This document shows positions 14,571-27,265 of a stretch of DNA of 64,000 nucleotides, in pieces. Source of the stretch: Symmetrospora coprosmae (Eukaryota > Basidiomycota > Cystobasidiomycetes > Symmetrosporaceae). The position numbers and the translations under genes are program-made. Position 1 is the first letter of the stretch; each line of letters starts with the position of its first letter. The notes below the pieces were generated by a model. That model did not search any database and was not told the DNA's origin. It worked only from the letters and a program-made list of their open reading frames with translations. The stretch spans positions 558,001 to 622,000 of the forward strand of contig VUYT01000007.1 of the NCBI GenBank assembly GCA_008802785.1, written 5' to 3'.

Positions 14571-17500
14571 ATGCACAGCACCAGCACCAGCACCAGCACC
14601 AGCACCAGCACCACTCAACAGTCAAGACACTACCCGAAGACCGGCCCATCTGGATCCATTGCAACGACGCCTCGAGCAGCATCGGTCCAAGGCGTGTCTG
14701 GACCGAGCTCCCTGCGTCGACAACCGTCATCATCGAGCATCGTCGTCGCCTTCAAGCGGGGTAGAGAGACGGAGGACATCTTCTGGTCTCCGCCGACAGA
14801 CTCGCTCGACTATCACCACCACCACTACCAGCCCGTCAGTGCTGCCGCTTTCCCGTCACCCTCGCACGCTGCTGCACCGGGAGACGACAGCATCGTCATT
14901 GTCGACGGGAGTCACGGGGACGAGCTCGTCCCTGGGCTTGCGGGAGACGACACCATCGACTTTGGCCTGCTCGACGGCTGCGAGGAAGGGGACGAGCGCG
15001 CATACAAGCGACGCCGGATAGGGCGGCACAGCTCGGAGCAGCACCTCTTCCCATCCCTCGATTCCTGGTTCACCTCGTCGTCGTCCCTGACTGCCAGTGG
15101 TATCGGTGACGCTGCCGTGGCGATCGACGCGGACCCGTCTGCTTTGTCATCATCCTCAGTTCAGCCCGCTGCTGTGGTCGACGAGCTCGCCTCGAATCAC
15201 TCATTCACCTCGTCGGCACCGTCGTCGCTCTTTGACGAGGAGGAAGGGCCATCTGGCAGTACTCTTACGACAATGATTGCTGATGATGGAAACAGCAAGG
15301 GCCTGTCCGCATGCTCCTACGACCTCCGGAACACGCACGAGCCAGCGAGCATAAAGCAGGAGTATCCGAATTACGGCAGCCGAGGGCACACCGAGGCAGA
15401 CGAGAGCAAGCAGCACTTTCAGCAGTGGGTGTCATGGCGCTCTGCTGTATCCACTGATTGCATCTGAACTGACTGTTGCCGTCGACCGTGTTCCCCCCCC
15501 TCCCCGATCGCCCCTCTCTCTCCCCTCACCCTGCGCCCACCCAATCAAATTTGCCACCGCCCCCTTCGCTCTTGACCAATCGCCACCGCCTGCCTGCTTT
15601 CACCTCGCCAGGGAGCTCGACAGCGTCAACGCAGAACCGGGTCCACTGTGCTTCCCTGCAGCATCACCACAGCCACAGCACAAGCAGTTGGTCGCAGATT
15701 CATCGTCCTCGTCTCCCTCAACGAGCTCACCCAAGCGACGCACAGGTGGAGCCGGGCGCAGCAGCCATCCTGCCACCGCCACCGTCGCTGCCAACACCAT
15801 CCGGACGGGGCCCTTTGCAGGAGCAGCACCATCCAGCTCTTCAGCAGTAGCAGACACAGCGCTCACAACGCCCTCGAGTCACATTCCCAACATGGATCCC
15901 GCCGTACAGCAGTCTGCGGGCAGTGCAGCGGCAAAGCCCGCCAGCTCTTCAGCCTCGACAGCAGGAGGCACGACAAGCGGCAACAAGCCTAACAGCGCGG
16001 GCAAGCCGGCCTACAATGATTTTGCGACCATGATGCAACCGCCACAGCAGCAGCAGCAGCAGCAGCATGGGCAGGGGCAGGGGCAGAGCCAGGGTCAGGG
16101 TCAGGGTCAGGGTCTTCCGGCAAAGACAGAGGATGAGGAGGAGAAGGAGATGCTCAAGGTCATTCAGGACGCGACACGGAATAACGGAAATGCATCTCCC
16201 GCCGGAAAGCCGTCTGCTCAGCAGCTGCAGAACAGCATCCAGCAGCAGAGCAGCAGCAGCGGACAGGCACAGACTCAGCCACAGACGCAATCACAGCCAC
16301 AGTCTCGCAGCCAGTACCAGCCGCAGCTGCAGAAGACGTCACCGCAGCAGCAGCATGCCGCTTTCCCTCATCAGCAGTACGTGCAGACGGAGCCAAAACC
16401 CCTCATCCAGCCGGTCCCGTCGCAGCCGCAACTTTCGCAGTACGGCCAGCAGCACCAGCAGCAGAAGCATCAACCCGGTGGCTATGCTTACAACGGCTAC
16501 GGAGGACCGACCATGCAACAACAGCCGCAGGACATCAAGGTACCCACTTCATCCTCATCTACCGCTCAGAACCCGCAGGGCCAGCAGCCTCCGCAGAACG
16601 GCACCGAAGGCAACGGCAACACACTCCCGTTCAATTTCGCCGATTACGGCGCCGGCTCCTTCTTTTCGCACCAAGCCATCCTTGCCTCGCTTGCGGCCGA
16701 TGAGAACGCCAAAAAGGCAGCCGCAGCCCTGTCGAACTATGCCCTGCCTGCGCACCAGCAGCAGTTGGCGTCGCAAAACAGCAACCCTTATGGCAATCAC
16801 TTCCCCGCACAACATCAAGTGCCCATGCCTGCGCCGCTCCCCGCCCAGCAGGCGCCTTCGACCTCGTCCACACCGACGCAGGGTCAGCAGCCTTCCCTGC
16901 CCAGCACCACCGGCGGCATGGGCGGGTACGCCATGGCATCGTATCCGTCATCTGGCGGCGGCGACGTCAACTTGGCGTCCTCGCACTTTGACTTCAGCGC
17001 GCAGCCGGGCTCGCCGGACTCGACCATGGGCGGGAATGGCAGCGGGCGCAAGCGCGGCAGCAAGGGCAAGGGGCGCACCATCTCGCGCAGCAACAGCATC
17101 ACTGGCAAGGGGACGCGGATGATTCCGGGCATGGGCAGCAGCACTGGCAGCGGCGGGTACCCAGTCAATGGCTATGCGCCACTGCCGCCTGTCGCTGGGT
17201 TGCCTGGTCCGAGCCACAATGGCTCTGCGGGCATCGTCGTCCCACTTCCACCTCACCCTCACCCAGCCGGAGCAGCAGGCAGCGAGGAGGACGATGGGCT
17301 GGGCGCAATGGACGAGAGCCGGCGTTCCGGCCGAGGAGGAGTAAAGCGCCGCTCGGCCTCGCTCGCCCAGTCTGCCAATGCCGCGGTCGCAAAGCTCGAA
17401 GGGCGGGACGAGAACCTGGAATACGATGCGTACGGCGCGTTGCAGCACCAACAGGGCGGCGTGCCTGGACGAGCAGAAGGAGGCATGTCGAACATCGACG

Positions 17501-18126
17501 CAGCAGGGGAGTCGGCGGGATCGAGCGACGACGACGATGCCGAAGGAGACGACTGGGTGGCAGGCAAGGATGAAGATGGCGACGAGGACGAGGACGGCTC
17601 GTACCGCGTCCCCGGGGCCGGTGGCCGTGCCTCTGCAGCCGCGTCAGGGAGCAGCAAGCCGCCTCCTAAGAAGCGCGCACGCAAGAGCAGGGCGGGCAAT
17701 TCCGCTGCCGCGGCGTCGGCGGCGAGCACGAGTGCTGCGATGCAGGACCAGCTGCAGCAGGGCGAGGCGGGCGCGCTGGGCCAGCACTATGGCGAGCCGT
17801 CCACTTCGGCGTCTGCAGGTGGTGACGCGGCCGCGTCGCCCGTTGCTGCTGGTGCTTCGGGATCGACACCGCGCAACAAGCCTGCCGCCCCTGGCACGGG
17901 AAACATTGTCTGCGGCTTTGTCGACCCAAAGACGGGCCTCGAGTGCCAGGTCCGATTCAGGCGGCCGTACGACCAGGCCCGCCATATCGAGACGGTCCAC
18001 AGCGGCACGGGAGAAGAAGGCGCGCCGCCAAAGCCAAAGTGGACGTGCGCGTCGTGCCAGAAGCAGTTCAGCAGGAAGGACGCCCTGATCAGGCACGGAA
18101 GGATCAGCAGCCATGCTACGCACTGA
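14571..18126 (+). CDS. C2H2 zinc-finger transcription factor with extensive Ser/Gln-rich regions
   Basis: This is a putative DNA-binding regulator of 1122 aa, with two exons (14571-15424, 15612-18126) summing to 3369 nt. The intron joins QHFQQ to ELDSVNAEPG with a matched phase. The two C2H2 units are at the extreme C-terminus, residues ~1050-1120. The first has an enlarged Cys-Cys spacing (CGFVDPKTGLEC, then RHIETVH). The second is canonical (WTCASCQKQFSRKDALIRHG). The rest is low complexity: an N-terminal Ser-Thr repeat, poly-Gln (16,044-16,068), Gln/Pro-rich stretches, acidic patches (SDDDDAEGDDW) and a basic PPKKRARKSR likely to act as nuclear localisation signal. The finger pair at the very C-terminus resembles fungal Rpn4-like regulators, but I cannot confirm orthology. 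The start at the Ser-Thr repeat is the first ATG in frame and is uncertain. Confidence 0.75.
14573..14615 (+). repeat. CAGCAC hexanucleotide repeat
   Basis: About seven tandem copies of agcacc/cagcac encode a Ser-Thr dipeptide run at the N-terminus of the C2H2 protein. Being a simple repeat at the start codon, it is prone to length variation. Confidence 0.85.
16044..16068 (+). repeat. CAG (poly-Gln) microsatellite in the C2H2 gene
   Basis: Eight or so consecutive CAG codons encode a glutamine run, followed by a Gly-Gln repeat (gggcag/ggtcag units to about 16,115). Confidence 0.85.
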
Positions 18127-18487
18127 ATGCGAGATTTGCGCGGCGCAGCAGAAGGAAGCTCGTCAGAAGGAAGAGCAGAAGCACGAACGCGGAAGGGCCA
18201 AGAGAAAGCTTGCCTGCACGTCTCCCGCTGTGCAGTCAGAAGGCGAATTCAGCGTGTTGGCGGAGCGAGGCAAGAGAAGAGCAGAGAACTCGTACAAGCA
18301 AAGCCGCAGTGCACCGAGGTCCAATGTATCTCATGATTAGTCGAATCGAGTTTTGTGCGCTTTGTGCACACATCTTAATAGTCTGTGCTGGTGCTGTGCC
18401 AATTTCTATCTCCCAGAAGTTCCAAGACAGACTCGGGTGACGCATGCGCCGAGTACAACAACACTGACTGTCCCCTTACACTTGCGC
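18127..18487. other. convergent 3' intergenic region
   Basis: This is the 361-bp shared 3' flank of the C2H2 gene (plus) and IML1 (minus). I see no gene in it. Confidence 0.5.
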
Positions 18488-21400
18488 CTAATCTGCATGC
18501 TCTGCGCCTGCTTTCATCCCTTTGCCGCGATGATCCTGCTCCTCGTCCTCGTCTTCGTCAGATGACTCCTCCAGGGCGGGCAGCGACTCTGCAAGTGACG
18601 ACGGTAATGGGTACTCGGCTGCCGAGCTGATGCTGCCGAACGCGACTGAGTCTGAAGGAACGCTCCTTGTACTGTCAATGCCCTCCCCTGTGACACTCGA
18701 CCGTCTGCTGCCTGTGACAGGCCTACGTCCACCGAGGAGGGTACGGCTCATCGACGAGACGAGCGAAGACGATTCGAAGGACTCGTCGCCCGGTGCAGCG
18801 GCTTCATGTCCCACCATCGATCCGGGTGCCGCAACAACGAGTCCAGCCAGGATCTCATCCCATCTGCCTTGCAATTCCTCTGCATCTTCGCAGATGTTCT
18901 GCAGCTCGCGTAGGAGGACCTCCGGATCCGTGAACACGCCAGTCCCCATCCGGGTCAGCCCAAGTGAGCCTGCTCCGCCTCTCCCACCGCCGGCTGCACC
19001 GCTACCGCTGCCGGACTGGCGCAGATGCGACAAATAGAGCCGGTTCTTCAGGAAGAGGTACCCTTCCTCCACTGCGAGACACTGCACAAAGCACGTCCCA
19101 CTCCGGTGGATGAGCTGCGTATGAGCAAAGTCCTCCTTTTGATACGAGTACCGGCAGTCCACCATGGACGGGAAATTCCCGTCGGCTTCGACATCTAGAA
19201 TGTAGTCCAGATTGCGAAGTAGCTGGATTTGGAAGTACCCGGCGGGCAGGTTGGAATGTCCGAGACGCTGCGGAGCGCGAACTTCGGCATAAGTTGCCTG
19301 ACCGATGTGTTCCATGGACGCGGAGTTAGTAACCCACCTCGATTAGCTCCAACCCCTGTGGCGGGAGAACGGCGAACTTGATCTGCTCGGCAGCTTGGAG
19401 CGGGTTGCCCTTTGCAACATCCTTGACCTGTGTGACGTTCTCCTCGACAAGCTTGAGGCCGTGCTTCTCGGCAAGCCTCTGCCAGTGGTTGAGCGTGTCA
19501 TCGACGAGCTTAGACGTGCCGAGCCAGTTGAGCTGGAAGTGGAAGCCGTTTGAGGGGTTGTGCGCAGCATCCAGATGCAGACTGTGGCACGCGAAAGAAG
19601 TGAGGAGCACCGGATCCATGTCAACCTCGTATTACGAATTCAAGACTATATGGCAAGTTACTCACAAGGCCGTCTCGCTTCGGTCGGACTTTCCCTGCGG
19701 GTCGAGGTTGATAATGGTCGACCGGGACATGGGCAGAATCCATCGACCGTCGGCTGCTTGCCGTAGCTTCCCATTGCTCCCAGCATTGGAAGCTTGCATA
19801 TTGGCACCGAAGCCAAGGCTCTGGTAAGATGCAGGGGTGCTGGCAGATACCGGCGAAGGGACTGACTCGGTATCGCCACCCATGAGGGACCAGGCTTTCG
19901 GCTTGGCTTTTTGCTGCGGGCGATACTCCTGTGCGACTTGGTAGAACGTATAGCTGTGGTTCACGAGTTGACACACAGCGTCAGCTTGGGCAAAGGGAGC
20001 TGAGACTGCGCTGACGAGCTCGAGACACTTACCCGTCAATCAGCCTCTTGGGCGGGACGATAGGGTTGACAACCCCCTTCTGCACCATATCATTCCCGAC
20101 AATGAGCGCTGTCCCACGATTGGGCACATCGACAAACTCGTCTTGAAGCCACTTGACGAAATCTTGGCCAGTGAAGCTGTCTTCAATCTTCCTAAAGCCA
20201 GAACGTCTCGCCTGCAGGCGGACGGGTCTTGGGCCATCCAGCATCAGTTGGACAATCTCGTGGTGCGACAGGTCTTCAAAGAACTTGTCTTCTTCGTAGG
20301 CGTCGGGCTGGGGCACATTGTCCTTCGTTAGCTGCTCCACTTCCTCCGCGGCGTACACGGATGGATCATAGGCGGTGGAAGTGTACACGCTGAGAAGTAG
20401 AGGTGACCTCTTTGTTAGCTCTGGACAGAGGTCAAACATCGGATATGGCTCACAGATCATCGCTCTTGTACTTGTTGTGATCCCTACCCGGGGGCTGCCA
20501 CTTTGCCTTGAAGAAAAGCTCGTATAGGGTCAAAAGGCCGTTGATTCTGACATCGTCTTCACCAGAGTCCTCGAGCAAGACTTTGCTGTGACTCTTGATC
20601 ATGCCAGCCAGGTCTGGCACATCAGAGGGTATGAGGATCCAGCGAGACCGCCAATATCGCGTTTTCTCCTGCAGATTGGGCTCCTCGAGTCCGGCCACAA
20701 GACGGTCCAAATACTTCCAGTCGTAAGTGTTGAGGTTCGGATAGGCGAAAATGACATCCCGAGATGTGTAAGCGGAGGAGCCGAACGGCATGAGCCTGAA
20801 GCTGTACTCGAAGGGCCGAGTTGCCCAATCGTGCCTCTCACTCCAGGTGCTGACGACGATGGCACTCGATGAGCGATCGTAGTAGAGCTTGTGCACCATA
20901 TTGCTGTAACCGAGGTAAATTGCCTTCCCTTCTCCTCGTGCTGTGTTGTAGAGGATGTCCTTGATGTCACGGGCTGTCGGAAGGACGAAGGCTTCGTCCG
21001 ATGGTGTCCGCTCGTGGTGCCGAGCAGAGTTCTGATCATCGTATGACGGCATGATGATCTGGAAGGATTGCGCGAGCCGCTGGTTGACAAGCTCTCGGAG
21101 GAGATTGCCGGCTGTCGCAGGTATGCTCTTGCCCGGTCTGAGCAGGAATGATGCCGTCCCTGTTGTGACGGGAAGCGAGTATGTCTCTTTGCTGTAGGAG
21201 CGCAGGAGATCCTCGGTTGACGGAATGTAGTCGGTATACAGAGGGAGGCAAGCTGGCGTGCAGAGTGACTTCCACTTCACACTGCGCTGATTGTTGATTC
21301 GTCCTGCTCGGGGGAAGATGTTGATCCACCGGCGAGACTGGTTCTGCAGCATGACGCTGCTTCTGCTCGGATTGCTAGGGTTGAGACGCGAGGCTCTCCT

Positions 21401-24400
21401 CCCCTTCTCGGTATCGATACGCGCCTTCAGCTGCTGCGTGTTCATTCCCGCTTCACGCGCAGAATCAAAGTACTGATGGTGCAAACTGTGCTCGCTCAGG
21501 CTCTTGGGATCCGTGAAGGCGTCGCTCGTTGTCACCTTGGCTGCAGCTGGGCTGTGCGGCATTGAGATTGGCTGTGTGAAGTTCGAGCGCCCGCGTCTAT
21601 CGTACATGCCAATTGCATCGTTGGCCGGCACGGTGCTTTCGCCTGCCACGGCTGCCTTTGTGGTGGCTGTGAGAGGGGTCGCCGGAGTAACAGACAGAGC
21701 AGCCAGCGGGTTCTTGATGTTGAAGAGGGAGGACTTGCGTGATGCCACACTGGCCGTGGGCGAGGTGACATGTCCTTGACTCGTCGGTTCATTCGGCCCT
21801 GTGCTTTCAGGCCCGCCAGTCTCTGCAGAATGGGGAGGCTGATTGCCGCTGCTAGTCTTGGAGGACACACCCTGACTCTTCGTTATCGTTGTAGCAGGCG
21901 GTGCAACCTTTGCCTTCCTGCTCCAGAACCATCCTCCGGCACCGCTACCCGACCCGGCGGGGTTAGCATTGCTACCCGCAGGCTTGCCCGCGTTGGCCGC
22001 CATGAGCGACGAAAGCATGGCAGCCGCCGACGTGGTCGACGGTTTGGACTTTTCGACAGCCGTGACAGAAGACGCCGTGCTAGACACAGTCCGGCTCCTT
22101 GTACCCGCATCCTCGCCCCGTCTTGTGCCAACCGCAGAGCTAGCGGAGGGTCCTGGACTGAGGCTCGCCAATACCGAAGACGGGGAGCGCAGGTTGTAGC
22201 GCGACGTTTGACGAGACATGGTCGAATTTGTAGCACCCGAGTCGGCTCTTGCCCTCTGCGCGGCTGACGGCGCGGGTCGAGAGGAAGACCGGACACCCTG
22301 TCGGTCTGGGAGATGCTGATACGTATGCTGAGCGCTGCGAGAGGGACTCGTCCGAGGTGCGCGGCTGTCTGCCGCCCCGTCTGATCCCAATACCTGGATT
22401 GGCTGTGCCTTCGCCGAACCGCCAACTCCGCCAACTCCGCTCTGGAGCGCGGAAGAATTGCTGCCGATTTTGCTGAAGCCAGACCGGCCCTGCCTCTCGT
22501 CTTCTTCTGCTGAGCTCGGGATCTCTTCGAGCCTTTCCTGCGCAACTGACATCCTACGGGGTTTCGCGCGGTCCGCCTCCGCCTCAGAGCTGTCGCTGTT
22601 GGCTCCCAGCAGGCTAGAGTCGGAGTTTCGACTGTTCCGCACCGCCAGCGAGCGTTGGTCGTGCCATCCAAGAGCGCTTTTCTCGTACGCGCGGTTCTTT
22701 TCCTCCAGATGAATCTTCTCCCACCGGCCCAGCGAGCCGCATGCGATCTCGTCAAAGCGCTCCCACGTTTTCTTCCGCTTCTCGAGCTCGGAGAGCTGCT
22801 CCCACTCTGGGCCAAGCCCTTCGAGCAACCGAAGCTCGTTGTTGATGCTCGGAATCGAGATCGACGCATTCTCATACGTCCCAATGCCGACGCTCTGTAT
22901 GCTGTGCATCCGGCACCGCGCGAGGAAGCGGTCGCACCTGAACGGCTTGTCCTGGTGTTTCGCATAGAAGGACGAGTCGACCCAGTGCGGGATGGAATAC
23001 AGGTGTTCGCGCCTGCGCGTGGGCTCGTCCTCCGTGTACAAGTGGTCGACTGCCTTCTCTGGCTGATCGCGCCCGTCCCTTGTGCGCGAGCGGCCATCCC
23101 CATTGCCGCGGCTTGGGTCTCTGCGCTTGCCCCGCTTTCGCGCTCCGGCATCAATGGTCGTACTGATGGTGCCATCGTAGCGGAACAGCGGGACGGCGTG
23201 CAGGGGCATCTTTGCAAGGCTGACGAGATCGACCCCGAAGCCTTCGTCAATCATGCGCTCGGTGGTGAGGCGGAAGAGGTTCTTGTCGACGTTGAAATGC
23301 GATGTCCCTGCTGTGATGACGACAATGCTGAGGCCGGTCCTCTGCAAGTCTCGATCGACATAGTGCCGATCAAAGGCGCTCAGCGCCATGTTGATGGCTT
23401 CGAGGATGCCGCCCTCGTGCGCCCAGGAGATCCGGCCAGCAAGCAGGCCATCTGGACGAGGTTGAGAAGAGAGCTGGACCTCTTGCCGGAAGTTCTGGAC
23501 TAGTATCCATTGGCCAAGCCTGCCTCAGTCGTGACCCGATTCCTCAGTCTTGTGAACAAACGCACTGTCCTTGCGCAGTCTCTGCAGCGCATCTTTCCAA
23601 TTTGTCCCCGTCTCGAGATCCACAATGACCTTGTAGACGTCGGTCCACTTGCCGTCCTCACGCTTCTGATTGTCGTACCGCATCATCGGCCTCTGCACGA
23701 CCTTGACCTCGTCCCTGTCGTACATGACTCGCGCAAAGAGGATGACCGAGACGACGTGGTTGGTGCCTTTGCGGGTCCAGCGTGAAATAAGCTCCGGGAG
23801 AAAGAGGTCGAGTGCTTTCTCGAAGAAGAGCTGCGGCGGAGTCAGAGCGCAGTCAAAACGACGGAGTTCAGCATTGTTCGAGGACATAGCCGATAGCTGG
23901 AAGGGCAGCCATTCACCGAACCGTCGTCGTCGAACTGCCACATCTCCTTGCTGAGCTGCAAGAAGATGTAGTACTTTGCCGACTCGGACCGGAAGACGGT
24001 ACGCGTCTCGGACGTTACAAGAGCGGACTTGCGCTGCACTCCGTCGACCCAGATGCCGCCTATGCGCGCGCGCACGTTGATTCCGGCCAGCTGGAGCTTC
24101 TGGTCTTTATACACGCAGGTGCCGGCCAAAGGCAAGGAGAGGCGATGCATGTCTGCGCGTCCGCTGCGAGGGTCGTTGGCATCTGACATGTCAGCACATC
24201 GTCAAAAGCTCGCTTGTTGTGGGGCTCAGTTCGGTCCCGCACGCACAGGTACTGATCCTTGAAATACAGCTCGACGTGATCCGCCACATATTCCTTGGGC
24301 AGGGGCGACGCGAGCTGCAACAGCCTGCATTGGTCAATTGACGCTTCCGACAAGAAGTCGCGAGGCGCGCTGACCAGCGTCGCAAACCCACCTTGCGCAG

Positions 24401-25226
24401 GATGACCTGATCGCGGTTCTTGAACCCAAAGGCCTGCGCCAGGTTTTGCGATATCGAGATCTGGCAGCGTGACGGTAACGCACCAGATCCAGGAGGGGGG
24501 CATCGCCCGAATGTTAGCTCGGGGCCTCGCCTACGCTCGGGGGCAGCGACAGCTATGCTCCTAGGCACTGCGCGCACGCACCTGAAGCTGCCCGCTGGAG
24601 CCCTCGGGCGCAAAGCTCGCACGCGAGATGATGAATACGAGGCCGCTCGTCGAGGCGCGCTTGCTGCTGCTTGCCTTGCTTTTACCCTTGTCCCTGTTCC
24701 TGCCGTTGCCGTGACTCCCGCTGCCAGTCGCTCTGACGTCGGCGGACTCGCGCTCGCGCTCGCGCTCGCCTGCATGTGCCGGGCCTGCAGAGCCGGTACC
24801 CGCACCAGAAGAAGCGGAGGACGGCTTGCAGAGCTCGACGACATCGCCTTCTCTCAGATCGAGAGCGAGCGCCTCGTCCTTCTTGAAGAGCACGTCCGGG
24901 TTCAGGAGGATCTCGTGGCTGAGCGTCGAGGCGAGCGGGACGCCGTACTCGCTCGCGGTGCTGCCTGATTCAGAACCGGAGCCTGATCCAGAACTGTTAG
25001 ATGTGCTTGCACCTGTTGCTGTTGAAGATGACGCTGCTGATGATGCAGCATTCGAGCTGCTGGCGCCTGGAGGTGCGGTCGAGGTCGCCCCGCCGGACCC
25101 GGACCCGGGGGTCGCAGCCGCTGGTGCCGAGCCACTGGCAGCAGAGCCAGATGGAGCATCGCGGTTGTCGTGCACCCAGAGGTTCAGTGTCAGCTTGGGC
25201 GACGGCGATGACGACGAGGATGCCAT
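18488..25226 (-). CDS. IML1: Iml1/DEPDC5, GATOR1 (SEACIT) GAP subunit controlling TORC1
   Basis: Iml1 is the GTPase-activating subunit of the vacuolar SEACIT/GATOR1 complex that turns TORC1 off during amino-acid shortage. Ten exons on the minus strand (24582-25226, 24392-24460, 24247-24314, 23917-24163, 23536-23830, 20454-23499, 20033-20389, 19666-19953, 19338-19581, 18488-19297) sum to 6069 nt, or 2022 aa. Family hallmarks appear in order: LSHEILLNPDVLF, VELYFKDQYLGRADMHRL, LAGTCVYKDQKL, VFRSESAKYYIFLQLSKEMW, RKGTNHVVSVILFARVMY, and a DEP domain (FTGQDFVKWLQDEFVDVP) in exon 7, residues ~1490-1570. A Ser-rich linker of several hundred residues in exon 6 follows the N-terminal domain. Two introns are only 36 and 40 nt. 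The ATG at 25226 was chosen because the frame upstream has no ATG. Confidence 0.93.
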
Positions 25227-25500
25227 CTCATAGTCGGCTGGGGCGATGTGCTTCGCTCCTCGTTCGTGCAAGTTGGCAGGATGCTGAAGAGGGTGGAGAA
25301 CGATAAATCATACCGAAGTCGCAGGTCACGTATGTAGGCGCGACACATGAGTGAGCGAAGCAGAGCAGCAGAGGGGAACGTCTTTGCATCTTTCAACCTG
25401 TCGACATCGTCCACTACCTTTCTCACATTCTAGCGCGGAAACAACTCCAGCTGTGCAGGCAAGCGACTTCGGTCGGTGCAGCATGGGCATCGGCCAGCGT

Positions 25501-27056
25501 CTAGCTCTCAAACACGAACGACGCGCCGACCTTTGCGACGTCGGCAGCGTTGGCGGGCTTCTCCGAGCCACTCTGGTTGCCGAGCTTGAGCGAGTCAATC
25601 TGGAGGCCGAACGAGGCCTTTACGCCTGGGCGGAGGGCCTGGGTGTAGCCGAGCGTGACGAGACCGTTGCCGTTGACCTTGGCCTCTGCGCATCCGCAGG
25701 CAGGGAGAATACATCAGCTCTAGGTGCCATCCTAGAGAAGGTGAGGGAGAGCACGCACTGATGAAGGCGGCAGCGTCGAGGTAGCTCTTGACACCGACCT
25801 CGAGGGCGACGCCCTGGGTCCCCTGCTTGTAGGTCGCGACGGCGCCCGCCTCGAGGTCGTTCGTGACCTTGTGGTAGTAGCCCGCCTGGTAGGCCGAGAG
25901 CGCGTTGAGCGCCTTGAGCTGCACCGCGTACTGCGGGGCAGAGTAGCCGAGCGCGGCGGCGTAGCCCTTTGGCTGCTGGGTGGCAGCGTCGAGGGACGCC
26001 TCGACACCGGCGAGGAAGCCGTCTCGGCTGTTCCGAGAGCAGAGCAATGCAAAGGCGGAGAGTCAGCGCCGTCTCTGCTGGGGTCCCTGCCCCGGTGCCT
26101 CGCGCGCAACTCACCCGACGACAGCATCGGCAGTGATGGTGGGGCCGTTGAGGGGATCAACGAGGGCTCGGCCGTGGAAGGCAGGCTGCCTGTAGATGGC
26201 AGTGATGAGGGCAGCCTTGGAGCCCTTGTCTGGGTTGATGAGACCGAGGAGCTCGAGCTTCAGGCCTGTGCAAGCGTGGCGGGACATGAGCATTGACGGC
26301 CAGGTCAGCATGCTCCGTCCTCTGTCACACGTGCGCGGCCCGATGATGATGATGCGGCCAGCGCGTGTGGCTGCAATCCGAATGGAGCCCTCTGATCCGA
26401 CAGTGTGCCTTACCCTTTGCGACCTGTCCATCGAGCTCGACCAGCGTCTTGAGGCTGTTGTTGGTCAACCAGGTCTGGGTGAGGACGAGACCGTTCTTTC
26501 CATCGACGTATTTCCCCTCAATGTCGCCGAGGATGGCCTGCTTTGTGTTGTCCTTGAGGACGCCTGCCTTGAAGAGGACGCCGTTGGGTGCCCGGGTCTT
26601 TACCTGGAGCTCCGAGATGCCGAGCGGGTAGTCCTTGCTGAGCAGGTCGCTGAGCGGCTTGCCGAAATCCTTCCACGACGGGGGCACGGGGCTGCAGTAT
26701 GGTACGATGCGATGCGACCGAGTGCGAGTGCGGACGTGGACGTGGGAAAGACGGTCGGAGAAGAGAGAGAAGTCCGGGAGGGTCAGTCAATGAAAGCCAT
26801 GCAATGTGTCAGAACAGGCACCATCTCCGGGGGCATGTGCAGTTGCAGTGAGAACTGGTTCCCTCTGCACGCTGCTACAGCCTCGCCTCCATTGTCATCC
26901 ACCCGTCCCGTCCTGTCCCGTCCTGTCCTGCCCCGACCAATGGAACAGGGGCGAGGCACCCGGGGAATTGGATTGGGACACCCGGACACCCGGGGATGGC
27001 ACAGCAGGCTGCACGTCCATCCCATGCATGCATGCGGACGTGACTCACGCAGTCAT
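25501..27056 (-). CDS. POR1: mitochondrial outer-membrane porin (VDAC)
   Basis: This is the voltage-dependent anion channel of the mitochondrial outer membrane, passing ATP and metabolites. Five minus-strand exons (27049-27056, 26414-26691, 26115-26265, 25759-26027, 25501-25685) sum to 891 nt, 296 aa, the usual porin length. The first exon is only 8 nt (Met-Thr and two bases of Ala). It lies 357 nt upstream and splices to give MTAPVPPSWKDFGKPLSDLL, the typical fungal porin N-terminal helix. Later strands are recognisable (VLTQTWLTNNSLKTLVELDG, GLINPDKGSKAALITAIY, GYAAALGYSAPQYAVQLKAL, VNGNGLVTLGYTQALRPGVK). Without the tiny exon the frame has no ATG at the N-terminus. Confidence 0.93.
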
Positions 27057-27265
27057 TGTGATGTTGTTTTGCGTGTTTTAGGGGTGGACGGGTATATGCA
27101 GTAGAGTGTGTGTGCAGGAACAAGAGGGGACAGTCTAGGGGGAGGGCAGGGCAGGGAGCGCAGGTAGGCCAGGCAGGCAGGCAGCGGGGGGCGGGCACCC
27201 GGACTATACTCTACGCCTCTTGGAAGAGGGAGAACAGCAGAGCAGGATAGACTTGCAATACGAGC
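27057..27265. promoter_or_regulatory. bidirectional spacer between POR1 and PPWD1
   Basis: Only 209 bp separate the divergent start codons, so both promoters must lie here or overlap the first porin intron. The spacer has short GGCA/GGGCAGG repeats around 27,140-27,185. I see no clear TATA box. Confidence 0.5.

Noticed and set aside
15476-15850. Plus-strand frame in the C2H2 gene intron region
   Set aside because: It is Pro/Ser/His-rich and out of frame with the spliced zinc-finger gene, and most of it lies in the 187-nt intron and the adjoining exon.
21883-23250. 455-codon minus-strand frame overlapping the large IML1 exon
   Set aside because: It is shifted relative to the IML1 frame, Arg/Ser-rich and without domain; the long 979-codon frame contains conserved Iml1 sequence.
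24191-24844. 217-codon minus-strand frame within IML1
   Set aside because: It reads a different frame from the conserved Iml1 exons and crosses two introns; its Ser/Arg/Ala-rich content is typical of shadow frames in GC-rich DNA.
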